64,000 nt of DNA. Origin: Rotaria sp. Silwood1 (Eukaryota > Rotifera > Eurotatoria > Philodinida > Philodinidae). The position numbers and the translations under genes are program-made. The notes under the pieces are model-generated. The model did not search any database and was not told the DNA's origin. It saw only the letters and a program-made list of their open reading frames with translations. Numbering within the stretch: position 1 is the first letter of the stretch; each line of letters starts with the position of its first letter. The stretch lies in NCBI GenBank assembly GCA_905250075.1, contig CAJNOP010000018.1:1289267-1353266 (forward strand), in the 5' to 3' direction. Below are positions 34,233-46,400 of this stretch, piece by piece.

Positions 34233-36530
34233 AATATCCCCAGCAGTGTCCAAGGATTGAGTTTTGGGAATTCTTCCAATTCCTAAACGCACCAGCTAAA
34301 AGTGACATATCCCTCGAGGAACTGAGAACTGACCCTCAAGCACTTCACGAAACCTCCTCGGTTCGTCATCAATTCCTTGTCGTGAATAAATCACAAACCT
34401 TTGCAACGACAGTTCTCAAACCACGGTACCTTCTCATTTCCTCACTTCCTCCCGTGGGTATTGACCGCCGACAATCCCTCAGAAATGAATCGAGGAAATA
34501 ACTAGAACTAACCGTCAATACCGTTCGGGAGAACTGACACCAATATTAGCCACCATCATTCGAATCCCATAAGAAGGATCCAGACAATAACAATTACCAC
34601 ACCAATGCGAGGAGGCGCCGGGGAACTAAGGAATTGTGACAGTTTTGTTGACAGTTCATAGGAACTGAGACGGATACCTAGAAACTTTCTAGGTATCCAC
34701 CTTCGTTTCAAGGAACTGTCACAGTTCCCCAGTTCTCAGGTTTTTTTTCTATATATGTTATAATTTTAGTATCTAAAGAGTACTACGTCATTACCTCAAT
34801 TCTCTCGGGGAACTGAGGGTAGGTACCGTGCAGGTATCCACCTCAGTTCCTAGGAAGTGTCAGCAGAATTGTCACAATTCCTCAGTTCCCCGGCTTTTTT
34901 CTGTATCCGATGTGATTTTAGTATCTAAAGAGTACTACGTCGTTACCTCAATTCCCCTGGGGAATTGAGCGTAGATACCGCGTAGGTATCCACCTCAGTT
35001 CCCAGGAACTGTCAGCAGAAGTTAAATCTTTCCTTAGTATCTATGCTGCCTTAAATGAATCAAGAAAGCCTCCCAAGAAGTATAGAGTTTATATCAGAAA
35101 AAAATCAAAAGCCCCAGTCCTTCTCGTTCCCTTGACATATCAGAGATGTCCATCGCGGCGCTGCCGCTGCCGCGATGGCGGTGGCGGCGCGGCAGCGGCA
35201 GGTTTTTTAAAAAATCACCGCGGCAGCGGCAGATTTTTTTTAAAGTCATCGCGGCAGCGGCGCGGTAGAGGCAGAGTTTTTAAAAAACCATCGCGGCAGC
35301 GGCAGAATATTTTTTGGAGGGCATTGAAAAACTGTATGAATTTAATAGAATTTCAGGATTTACAAATAAAACGCCCTGATATTGAATAAATCTGATGGAC
35401 TAGTACCCATATCTCTGGTCAAATATAGTCGCAGCAGTGAAATTAGAAACACTTTTTTGAAAGCCGTCGTGGCAGCGGCGCGATGGCGGCACGTTTATTT
35501 TATAATTCATCGCGGCAACATTTTTTTATAAACCGTCGCGGCGCGGCAGCGGTGCGGCACCTTTTTTTTTCTAAGGCCACGGCGCGGCAGCGGCAGATTT
35601 TCAGCCGCGATGGACATCTCTGTGACATATCTCCCACAGCTCTGCCTAGTTCTAAATGACAATTCCTTGGTTGAAATTTCCGTGACCAATTCCCCAGGAA
35701 AACTAATGAATTATCCCTATTATCGAAGGGGTATACGACTCAGCTAATCAATCCTTCTCGAAGTAATAGGAACTTAGGGTAGGTTCCTTCTAGGCATCTA
35801 CCTCAGTTCCGCGAGGAATTCAGGTAACGACGTAGTACTCTTTAGATACTAAAATCACATCGGATACAGAAAAAAGCCGGGGAACTGAGGAATTGTGACA
35901 ATTCTGCTGACACTTCCTAGGAACTGAGGTGGATACCTGCACGGTACCTACCCTCAGTTCCCCGAGAGAATTGAGGTAATGACGTAGTACTCTTTAGATA
36001 CTAAAATTATACCATATATAGAAAAAAAACCTGAGAACTGGGGAACTGTGACAGTTCCTTGGAACGAAGGTGGATACCTAGAGAGTTTCTAGGTATCCAC
36101 CTCAGTTCCTATGAACTGTCAACAGAACTGTCACAATTCCTTAGTTCCCCGGCGCCTCCTCGCATTGGTGTGGTAATTGTTATTGTCTGGATTCTTCTTA
36201 TGGGATTCGAATGATGGTGGCTAATGTTGGTGTCAGTTCCCCCGATCGGTATTGACCGTTAGTTCTAGTTATTTCCTCGATTCCTTATCTGAGGAACTGT
36301 CGGTGGTCAATACCCACGGGAGGAAATGAGTAGGTATCGTGGTTTGAGAACTGTCGTTGCCAAGGTTTGTGATTCATTCACGACAAGGAGTTGATGACGA
36401 ACCGAGGAGGTTTCATGAAGTGCTTGAGGGTCAGTTCTCAGTTCCTCGAGGGATATATCACTTTTAGCTGGTGATTTTAGGAATTGGAAGAATTCCCAAA
36501 CCTCAGTCCTTGGACACCCCTCAATATCCC
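34233..36530. mobile_element. Large foldback hAT-like element with 8-bp target duplication
   Basis: The element is 34241-36522 (2,282 bp), flanked by identical AATATCCC copies (34233-34240 and 36523-36530). The termini read CAGCAGTGTCCAAGG and, inverted, GAGGGGTGTCCAAGG. Arms of about 800 bp (to about 35060 and from about 35740) are inverted copies with high identity by eye, for example CTCGAGGAACTGAGAACTGA on the left. Inside each arm a unit of roughly 150-165 bp is tandemly repeated, marked by AGTATCTAAAGAGTACTACG and GGTATCCACCTCAGTTCC. No transposase is encoded. The centre is interrupted by a second element at 35141. The 8-bp duplication and GTGTCC-type ends suggest hAT. Confidence 0.85.
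35133..35630. mobile_element. GC-rich hAT-like element nested in the foldback element
   Basis: The element is 35141-35622 (482 bp), flanked by 8-bp TGACATAT copies (35133-35140 and 35623-35630). The ends CAGAGATGTCCATCGCGGC and GCCGCGATGGACATCTCTG are exact inverted repeats of 19 bp. The inside is made of many CGCGGCAGCGGCA units separated by T-rich runs, far more GC-rich than its surroundings. It encodes nothing recognisable. Being inside the larger element, it inserted later. Confidence 0.88.
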
Positions 36531-36864
36531 TCAGATGAAGAACTAGGTAAGAAAACAAGCTATTTTTGACATTTATTGAAATTTTGCAAGGAGAAAGCAC
36601 AATTATAAGTGACTATCACCTATTATTTCGTAGGCGGTGGTGATCTGAGTAACAGTTTCAATGATTATTCCACAAAATCCCGATTTCCGACGTTAACATG
36701 AGCATCACAACAGAAAAACTCGTAATGACCACTTTTTATGCTGTTTGTAACCGCTTCAGAACTATCTGGGAACAACATCTTGAAGTTTGTAGAATATTAG
36801 GTTTCTTTTCAAATCATTTCATGTAAACGTTCGGTCTATTGTTTTAAGGACCTCATATTTATTT

Positions 36865-37684
36865 TTAAAGTTCAAGAGTAACATTTAAAAGTACTGTATG
36901 TAGTGCGTCACTCTTCCAGATACCTACAATTTTATTGCCGTCTTTGTCCGTGTAGGTACCATTACCATCTTTCATGTCAGACCACCATTGACCCTCGTAT
37001 TTGGCACCATCGGTTTCAATTTGAATACCTAGGCCGGATCGAAGGTCGTTTTGCCATGTGCCACGATACATCTGTCCATCTGGATAGAATTGAATACCCT
37101 CACCATATTGTCTGTTGTTTAACCATGCTCCTAGAATAACAACAGTATAGAAAACTAGTCAACTCGTTTTCGCATGCAAAATTTACCTATATAGCGTTGT
37201 CCATTCGGCCATTGCATCACACCCAAGCCTGATCGTTCATTATCTTTCCATTGACCCTTATAGCGATGTCCGTCACTCCATATTAGTTCACCAATGCCTA
37301 CTCTAGAATTATCCTTCCAATATCCATCATAGGTCATTCCTAATTGAGCCCAGACTAAAATGCCATGTTCTTGTCTTTTACCGTTATTATCAATCTGACC
37401 AATGAAAATGTTACCATCTTCATCAGTCTCGCTCACTTTTGTTAGAAAATTACTGCCTGTAACAGAAAAAATTTGACTCACTTCATTATTTTTTTTTGTC
37501 TCAAACCAGTGTTGAACTTACGACATTTGGGCGAACATGCTGATCGACTTTGCTGAAATAAAAGACCAATTGCTAGTCCCGTAATACAAGCAAGGCTGAT
37601 CGAGAAAATCATCGCACAAATTGTTAGAATGTTCATCTTGTCATTATTAGTTTTAATCTTTAGTGTTTTATCATCGGACATCAT
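36865..37684 (-). CDS. Membrane-anchored MORN-repeat protein, 232 aa
   Basis: Exons (minus) 37684-37522, 37456-37187 and 37130-36865, introns in phase 1; 233 codons with the stop. Residues about 19-45 are a transmembrane helix (ILTICAMIFSISLACITG and following), after a short charged N-terminus, then CSPKC. The rest is about six MORN repeats, for example YDGYWKDNSRVGIGELIWSDG-like units: YKGQWKDNERSGLG, YGEGIQFYPDG, YRGTWQNDLRSGLG and YEGQWWSDMKDGNG. MORN repeats usually sit in the cytosol and bind membranes or partners; here the helix would make it a single-pass protein. Function unknown. The final residues after the last repeat are hydrophobic. Confidence 0.82.
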
Positions 37685-38054
37685 TTCAAAGATTGAAGTG
37701 TATCAAGAATTCTTGTTCTATTTAGAGAGAAAAGCGACTCGGTATTTATTCTGTTTAGTTATGACAGTATGAGTAATTCCCATACTATTATAACCAACTC
37801 TTTCGGGAGAATTCCCTACATATTCAGTGGTTGTGTTACAGAAGATAGAGACTGTCATCTTTTGCGCTCTTCTATGTTGATTTCTCTAGCATATAGCACG
37901 TCATTGAGAAAGTACATGCAGAACAGAACAAAATAGGCGACCTAGATATGACGCATGTCTATCAGAACCAAACTGTCATACACTTTGACCAATTCGTGTG
38001 GGAAGCCTCCCATAGTTTTTGATTGATATGATGGAGTTTTGTACCAAGTTGTGC

Positions 38055-38061
38055 TATATAA
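38055..38061 (+). promoter_or_regulatory. TATA box of the metalloproteinase gene
   Basis: TATATAA lies before a short 5' UTR exon that appears to end at 38120 (GTG|GTAAGTCG) and to be joined to 38248 (attttag|GTTG), 18 bp before the ATG. Confidence 0.5.
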
Positions 38062-38265
38062 TCGATAGCAACATCACACAGGCTTTAATCAACTCTTCTA
38101 TTATTTAAAAAAAAAAGTGGTAAGTCGTAAATGCGATGAGAACTCTTTTTCATAGTATCTTTGTTTTGAAGAAAAATATTGTTCTTTTTGAAAGAGTCAT
38201 ATCAGAACTGTTCACTGTGAATAATCATACTGATTGTTTCATTTTAGGTTGTAGTCAAACTCAAG

Positions 38266-40521
38266 ATGATATTTTATTTTATCACAATTATTTGGACCGT
38301 AGCTATCATTGTATCTATTCAGTCAGGGCCAGTACTTATAACATCCGTGGATCAACCGGGATGTGGAGTTAAAGATGTAAACAAGGACAAAAATGGCATG
38401 CCTTTGGCATTTGGAATAAAGTGGAAAAAGAATCATATCACTTGGTCATTTCGTGGTTCCACGCCACCACAAATCGGTGCTCAGAGAACGAAACAGTTGC
38501 TTGCCGAAGCATTTCAAAAGTGGTCCGATGTTGTTCCACTGACTTTCAGTGAAAAATGTTCCACCTGCTCAGCAGACATTCTGCTCTCAATGGGTTATTT
38601 AGATGGTATGTGTCTTGCTCCTTTTTGTTTTGTCTACAGTTTCTTCAGTATTATGTATATTGCTTTTCTTTTCAGGTCGTCGAGGAGGCGATCTGGCAAT
38701 AGCCAGAGTCCAGTCAGACGGATTATATATAAGCGAGGGAAAAGCTACCATTACTTTTGACAACGAAGAGTCTTGGACAGAAGAGTGAGTTAACAAAATG
38801 TGACAATTCTGCTTGAGAAAATCAATGACCTTTTGCTGTTATTGTTATTTCAGATTCGGCGATATATCAGAAGGAAAATTCAATTTTTATCTTGTTGCTA
38901 TTCATGAAATAGGCCACATTCTCGGATTAGATCACGATATCAACAATCAGGCCATTATGTACAAACGCTATTTTCCATTTCAAAAACAGGCCATGATACC
39001 AGAGATAGACGTGCGAGAAATGCAAAAAATATACGGAAAAAGATACTCACCGAATCGCACAACATCAAAAAAGCCGCAGCGGACGAGTACAACAACCGCA
39101 GCACCTAATGAATCAGGTCAGTTATTTTTTTGAAACAGAAAAATACATAGATACAGATTTTTTTTTGAGTTCCTAAGAATACGTCCCCTCTCCTTGTTGG
39201 ATGTTACTAGGGAACGATCAATCAGAAAAGTTTGAAACTTCCAGAACAGATAGATCTTGCACAGCAGATCGAAATGTGTGTTGGGTCCAAGTCTACATAA
39301 TACTTCATTGTATGAGGTGTCAGAGTACCAACGTATCAAGATAACCTTATTTTGTCTTCATTTCTCTGGACTATAACGTCTAATTGAGTTAGAATTTGTT
39401 TTACAAATACTAGAGATTATTTGAAGTGGATAGTTTTTTGCTCTTTTGTTACTTTGTTCTCTTCAAGAAAAACTCCAAGAATACGAAAAGTATTCTAAAA
39501 ATAACTTATTTTACCACAGCAAATCTTGTAATATCTGGCGAAGGTTGACAGAGTAAGTTTTTTTAAAACAAAAAAAGCACCTACATCACTTACTGTTTAG
39601 TGTCTGGGAAAAATTTTTAGCTCGATCGGTCGTTCTTTGTCAAAGATACAGAGACAATTCAGTGAATTTTTTGTATAAAAACTGATTTTGAGAGACACGG
39701 AATGACTGTGAAATTTAGTGTTCTGTATGCATCAACTTTTTTATTTCTCCCATGAAATCGGTGAAAGTTTGATCAAGCTTGGCGATGTCAGAGATCCATG
39801 ATTGATCCTCAATGCATGTTAAAATACAATATCGTCATTGTGATGAGGAGACTTTAATGGATAATTAAAACGTCACTGCATTTTTTCTGCTAGAAGTTTT
39901 CGAAGTTGGCTTTTATAAAAACATTAAACAAATAACGAATGTTTGCCATTTATAAAACATTGGATCGGTGACACGTCAGGGATGTCCTAATGATAAAAAA
40001 ACGAAATCGTAAAATTTGTGTTTTCAGATCAGAGAACGATGAGAATGAAAATCGATCTCAATAGATAATGTTCGTAACAATCAGATTTTCAATGAAACTT
40101 TCAGGTTTTTATGGACACGCTATTCGACAGCAAACATCATGTCCACAAAAACTTGAAAGTTTCATGAAATTCAGTTACTATCAACTTCTTGAATCATCTG
40201 ACTCTTACAGACATTGATTCTGAATAAATACTTTGATTGTTTGCAGACTTTCATATATTAATCACACGACAACTTTTTGTTTTTACATCTATTATCATTT
40301 TAGAAGAAGACAGTGACATTGGATGGGTTCCTTCTCCCGATCGCAGCGGCATGAAGTGTCAAACATGGAGAAGTGGCAATTCATGGGCCTATAGGTGCAG
40401 CACTTCAAACACAAAGTTTCCTGGAGTTTTTCCTGGTATGCCAAACGGAGTTTGGAACATGCGGCCTGTACCAAACATGTTCAACAACTTTCAACACGCA
40501 AAAGATATTGACTGGGACTAG
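38266..40521 (+). CDS. Secreted matrix metalloproteinase, compact, 309 aa
   Basis: Exons 38266-38605, 38676-38784, 38854-39116 and 40304-40521; phases fit and total 310 codons with the stop. A signal peptide (MIFYFITIIWTVAIIVSIQS) is followed almost at once by a cysteine-switch motif PGCGVKD (Cys33), which in the family blocks the zinc of the inactive enzyme. The catalytic domain has KNHITWSF, FQKWSDVVPLTF and the zinc site HEIGHILGLDH (His167, Glu168, His171, His177), then AIMYKRY as Met-turn. After a Thr/Ser-rich linker there is a short Cys- and Trp-containing tail instead of a hemopexin domain. The usual prodomain of about 80 residues is nearly absent. It probably cuts extracellular matrix proteins. 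The last intron is 1,187 bp. Confidence 0.88.
40091..40167. repeat. Hairpin in the last metalloproteinase intron
   Basis: ATGAAACTTTCAGGTTTTTA and, about 45 bp on, the inverted AAAAACTTGAAAGTTTCAT give a stem of about 25 bp. Perhaps a small foldback insertion. Confidence 0.45.
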
Positions 40522-40984
40522 AGTTATCAAAAAAAGTAATAATTGTGAATAATAGTAGCAATTAATGCATGTTTTTAGTAGGATTGTCATATGTGTCCTG
40601 TTTTGTGTCCCATTTTGGTTTTCGAGGTTTTAGTGTCATAAACTGGTCTATAATTGGAATAAGCTGTGATTTTCAATAGAGCTCATGGTACGCTGTAGAG
40701 ACGTTCGAATTCAATAACATTGGTGAAAAATTCACCAACGATTATTGACATCTATTTCGTTTATTCGAATGTGTCCTAACCTTTTTATTTATTTATTGAA
40801 AGAAAGTTCGATGTGTCTTTTATTTTTTTGTTTTTATATGCTTATTTTATATCATATTTGGCTGAACATAATATTTAAAAAATTGGTTGAGATTCAGATT
40901 TTTTACTCAAGGAATGATGGTGGGAATGTGAGCGTAGTCTTTGACTCCGTTCTCACTTAGCACAGCTGTCATATCCATTCTCTA

Positions 40985-41173
40985 TTGATTTTCGCCTTTT
41001 TTCCTTTAGTAACAATAATCACAAGAAATAATGACGAAAAACCAAAACTTATTTCTTATATGTATTCAATTCCTTGTTCTAATGCATTTACAGAGTGTGT
41101 TTTTAGTCATATGAAGTATTCATACACAAATAGTCGAAATTCATTTCTAAGTGATACCACAGGTGCTGAATAA
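40985..41173 (+). pseudogene. hAT transposase C-terminal remnant
   Basis: The frame contains SYMYSIPCSNAFTECVFSHM and then NSRNSFLSD, matching the dimerisation region at the end of hAT transposases (IP-x-SNA-x2-ER-VFS followed by a basic RN-x-L stretch). A Cys replaces the usual Arg after Glu. The rest of the transposase is not present, so this is a dead fragment. Confidence 0.6.
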
Positions 41174-43497
41174 AAACAAGATTGAACTTTTCGATGAAAT
41201 GTAGTGATCTTTAATATTTATACAATATCAACCAGAATTGATCAAACATGTTAGAAGTAAAGAAAAGTCTAGAAATGTAAAAAAAACCTGTTCTAACTGA
41301 TTTCAGCAACATAACATGTATTAATAATGAATTTTGTATTGTTTTCTATGATGAAATTGTTTTTCAAGTAATGATTTTTAATGAGAAAAGATAAATGTAA
41401 TGCTGTTTTCTAGAAAATAAGTTTCTTTTCACAGTTGTCACACAAGAGTTATATACCTCAACTATATACTTCATAGTAAAAAAAATTGTACCGCAATTGC
41501 ATCCGAATTTAAATCTAGTGTACTCTATTTAGAAATTACGGTATGCTAGCCCTAATTGTCAAGTATGTCCTATATCATCAAAGATATATTTGTAACAGTA
41601 ATTCTTTTGTTTTGATTTATTTCAGAATTAAAATAACTTTGATATATTTTTGACGAACTTCGTAAGCCGAAAAAATAAAAAAAAAATAATAGGATATCAA
41701 ACTTATCTCTTTCGTAAATTATCTGTAATGATAAGGCTCTATTTTACTCGAAAAATAATGTTTAAATAAAACCTGTATGTATCTTCATCTATTAGAATAA
41801 AGGTATATTTTTATTTTCTTTTACTATATTTATTGATTCATGCTAAGTCTTTATAAATATACAAAACCATTCACATTTTACTTTTATTGGTCTATTGGAC
41901 TTTTCTTTAATTTTAACCTTCTAAATGATGGAATAAAATAAGTGATAAAGCTAAGCCATAATTTGATAACAATAATCGTGTTCTACGGACATACAAAAAA
42001 AAAAAGGTGGTTGGAGTAAAAATTCTTCACAGTTTTTATCAACATACTGTTCATTATATTTACTAAAGGGAAAACTGTTCAAATAGAATACAAAATGTGT
42101 ATCTCAGAGGAATCGTTTTTTATGAGACGTAAGAACTCAAAATGAGACAGTGTGTACTCTAAAATACTTGATTTTGATGCATGGAATATAGCGCATATTT
42201 TTAAAATGAACATACATTTTCATTACATAATTTACGTTTTTCTCTCTAATAAGATGATAAATCACATACATTGATATATCGATAAATCCAACTTATTAGG
42301 AGTTTTTAACATAAAATAAATCAATTTTTACAAAAAAGACTGTTAATCTATTTATCATAATTCATAAATAGTATAAAAAATCATCCTACCTAAAAGAAAT
42401 TCCTCATTACAAACTTTCTTTGTGTAATAAAAGAAATAAATGGCAATGAATTTTTTCTATGCGAAAATAATTTAGTCTCAATTTGTTTAGAAGATTTGAC
42501 ATATAAATCTTAACCTTTTTTTATACATTACAAAAACAGTATTTGTTTTATCAACACACAGCGCCCTCTATTGAATGTTATCTTTTTCGCTCAATAATAT
42601 AATATAGTTTTCCTATACTGTTTTTTTTTTCTTTAAGTGATTATGGACACTGTTTAAAGAAGTCCACAGGAGATGGTTATTATCTATTAATTCAATGCGA
42701 ATGACGCATCCCATTATTTTTAAAACAAATCTATTAATGCACTTGCTTAGTTCATTTTATAATTCGGTTGATAACAAAGACAATTTCACAGAAAAAATAG
42801 CGATTGTTTTCAAGATTGTTATATGATATTTTCATCTGACCACTTTTTATTTTCTTTATTTTATTACTGTTATTAACTAACGTCATCTTTATGACAAATA
42901 ATCAAATCTTAATGTTCTAATAAAACTCTAACATGATTTGGTTTCCTATTAAGATTTGATGGATTTTGTGAGAGCTAAATAATTTTCATGTTCTTTGATA
43001 GCATAGCATTCTGCCTCGAATACCGATGATCAGTACAGAGCGTCATCTATTAATTTTTCTAAAAATGATCAGCATAATATTTAGCAGTAATACTATACAA
43101 TTTACGCTGATTTGCAATATTTATAAATCTTAATGTATAACTGGGTTATAAAAAAAATTACCACGTAGTGCATTTAAGAATAAAGATAAATAGATAAGCA
43201 CATTCGAAGCATCAGTTAATAGACCATAGCATGAATATTATATTGCAGTTCTTTTTTATTTAATACACCAAACAAAATACATATTGCTATCGGTCGACGT
43301 GAAGGTACAAGGGGTAACAAAAGGACGGAACTTATATAAACACAAACACAGAAGAGGTAAATTTAATTCATAGGTTTTTTTCCTTTTTTATCAGTTCAAG
43401 ATTTTCAAAGTGCAACAAAAAACACAAGAAGGGAGAAAAAGAGAGATAGAGAGCGAGAAATAGATTATCACAGAAGACTTTCTTTTATTTTTTTTTT
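41174..43497. other. Intergenic, no gene seen
   Basis: 2.3 kb of AT-rich sequence, likely holding the 3' UTR and polyadenylation site of the leftward KCNH gene near its right end. No frame with recognisable motifs. Confidence 0.6.
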
Positions 43498-46400
43498 TTA
43501 AGAACTAGTTTTTAATATATCAGTTGAAGATAAAGATATTGATAAATTATTTGTTGGAAATTGACGTCGAAGTATTGAAAGAACAGTAGATACATCTTCA
43601 GTTAATTTTGTTTCTAATGTAGATAATCGTCTAAAAATAAAAAATAAAAATAATTTAAAGAAAATTAATGAATAAATAATTACTTAGTTATTTCTTGTAA
43701 ACGATATTCAACACTTGATTGATATGGATCAAATGATTGAGATTGATATGCCTAAAAAAGAAAAATCAAAGAAAAAATATTCACTAGTAAACTTAAGATT
43801 TTCATTATACAAACCAATGGAACTAATTCATCATTAATTGTTGTAAATAGTGATGGTTGATGAGAATAAAATGGAGGTTGATTACCTAAATTAGAAAACA
43901 AAAAATATGTAAAATAATTGACTATGTCAAATTTTACCTTGATATGCAGATGCACCACTAAAAGATTTTCCTCGACGATCACGACGACGAGATGTTATTG
44001 AACCAAATTCAAGATTAGCTGGAGTTATATCTTGACCAGCTAATTGAGGATTAAATTCAAGTATACCTATTAATAGAACATTTATATTTCATTTAATCTA
44101 TTTATACTATATTGATAAGAAGAAAAGAATTTAAATGTTTATTTTTAATTATTAATGATAAGTATACATCATTGATTCTTTAATAGTATAGATAAATGAG
44201 TGAATCTTTTGTTACAAAAGAATATGCATCTGGTCTTATCTTATTCGATATTCTTGACAAATCATCTCATATTGGATGTATTACACTAAATAATCCATCA
44301 AAACGTAATGCTATATCATGTCAAATGTGGTTAGGTTTATCAAATTTATTAGATGATTGCCTTCTTAATTATAAAACTATACGTGTATTAATATTAACTG
44401 GTCATGGTCAAATATCATTTTGTTCAGGTGCTGATTTATCCGAAAAAGAAGATGATGATATTAGTCATGCAATACCAACTATACGTATTAAACTTCTTCA
44501 ATTTCCAATACCTATTATTGCAAAAATCAATGGTTATTGTTTAGGTGGTGGTCTTGCATTAGCTATGAGTGTTGATATTCGTATTGCATCTCAAAATGCT
44601 TCTTTTAGTATACCAGCTGTTAAATTAGGTTTATCATGTCCAAAAGATATAATTGATCGTTTAATCAAATTAGTTGGTGAATCTCATGCTAAAATGATAC
44701 TTTATACAGGTGATCGAATATCTGCTCAACAAGCTTATTCTATAGGATTAATTCAATATATATGTGATAATCATGATAATTTAGATCAATATATATTGGA
44801 TTTAGCTCAAAGAATATCATGTAATGCTCCATTATCTGTACGTTCAATTAAAGTAATGATTGAAAATGGAAATGATCATTTAGCTATAAAAACAGCAATT
44901 GATGCATGTCAAAATTCCAATGATATTAATGAAGGAAGAAGTGCTTTTCGAGAAAAACGGCAACCTAATTTTCAAGGTTGTTAATTAGAATATAGTTTAA
45001 CAATAAAAATGTCGTCTTTTCTTTTTTTTTCAATTTTTTTCTATTTACTTTGCAAATAAAGACACGTTACACATACACATTACATTTTTACTTAATATTT
45101 TTACATTTCCTATGAGTTTAGGGAGTATATGCGCGCATTACGTCGTTGGCTTTTTTTTTTATGACTAAAGCACAAGATATAAATAACGGACGACACAACA
45201 AGTCAAAAATATAAGAAAAAAGGAATGCAAGAAAACAAGAAAACAAGAAATAGTGAGCCATGGATGAAACCGAATGTTGTCATGATCATTTCGAATAGAG
45301 AAAAAAAGAATATTCTAGTTGTATTGATTTTAACTCTCTGACTTAATCGTCACGTGGTAATAACGTTTGTCTCCTTTCTTCCCCTTTTCTTTGTCGAGCT
45401 AAAACTTTTTCTTCTCTTCATTCGGAAGGTTGTTGAGTGTAGTCTATGCGTAGTGGTATTTGTAAGCGAGAGGTCGAGAAGAAGAAAAAGAAAAAGAAAA
45501 AAAAATGCGAATAGTAATGAATTTAAGCTGCTACATAAAAATCTTGTTTTTTTTTCTCTCTTCTATTCTAGAAGTATGATTCAATTCAATCTAGAATAAA
45601 CTCTGTCCGACTGACTAATATACATTGTTTCGTTTAAAAATAATGATAGTATATAAATACGAGTAAATATCGATGTGGAGGCATTGATTTGTTATGTCGA
45701 TTACATGTGCTTGGACTTAGAGAAAGAGTGTGAGCGAGCAATATTAATGTAGTATATTTAATTACTTTCAGATATTACTTTCTTATTAATATACGCACAC
45801 AACGATGTCAAATAATAATTATAATCAACATGCAAATGCTTCTAATGCTCATGATACGAGAACTCATACTCATGGTAAGCAAAAGCCAAATTTTTAAATA
45901 GGAATATGTCAGTTCAGTTTAGGCAGGCATGTTCCTAAGACGAATTCTAGTTCGATGTTCAGAAATGATTAAATCGCTTCAGACAGTGTTGAATATTTAG
46001 ACGATTACCTAAATATTTCTAGTGATGTCTGAATACTCATAGACGAACCTTGAGTTTTGATCAAATTCGAGTATTTTGAAATATGGTTGATTGATTGTTT
46101 AGGATGTTTGAAATCTTTCAGTTTTCTCGTCATGTATTCAACTGTTTGTAACTCTATTCGTAATCAACCATGAAATTTTTTCTTTTAGTTTATTCCTAGT
46201 TATTTCTATTAATTAACTAAAAATAACTGCAACTAAATTTGAATTCGAACTTATTGAACTCTCCACGTTTCGACTCGATACATGCATATTTTAGTTTATA
46301 CCTTGAATTTTATTTGAATAAATATCTGAAAAATAATCTCAATAACTGATTCAATAGGGTTTCTTTTTGTAAATATTTATTTTCAATGAATTTTTATTCT

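Noticed and set aside
35132..35389. Arg/Gly-rich 85-codon frame
   Set aside because: Translation of the GC-rich repeat units of the nested element; no start context or homology.
36307..36600. 97-codon minus-strand frame
   Set aside because: Lies in the arm of the inverted-repeat element and is not kept open in the other arm.
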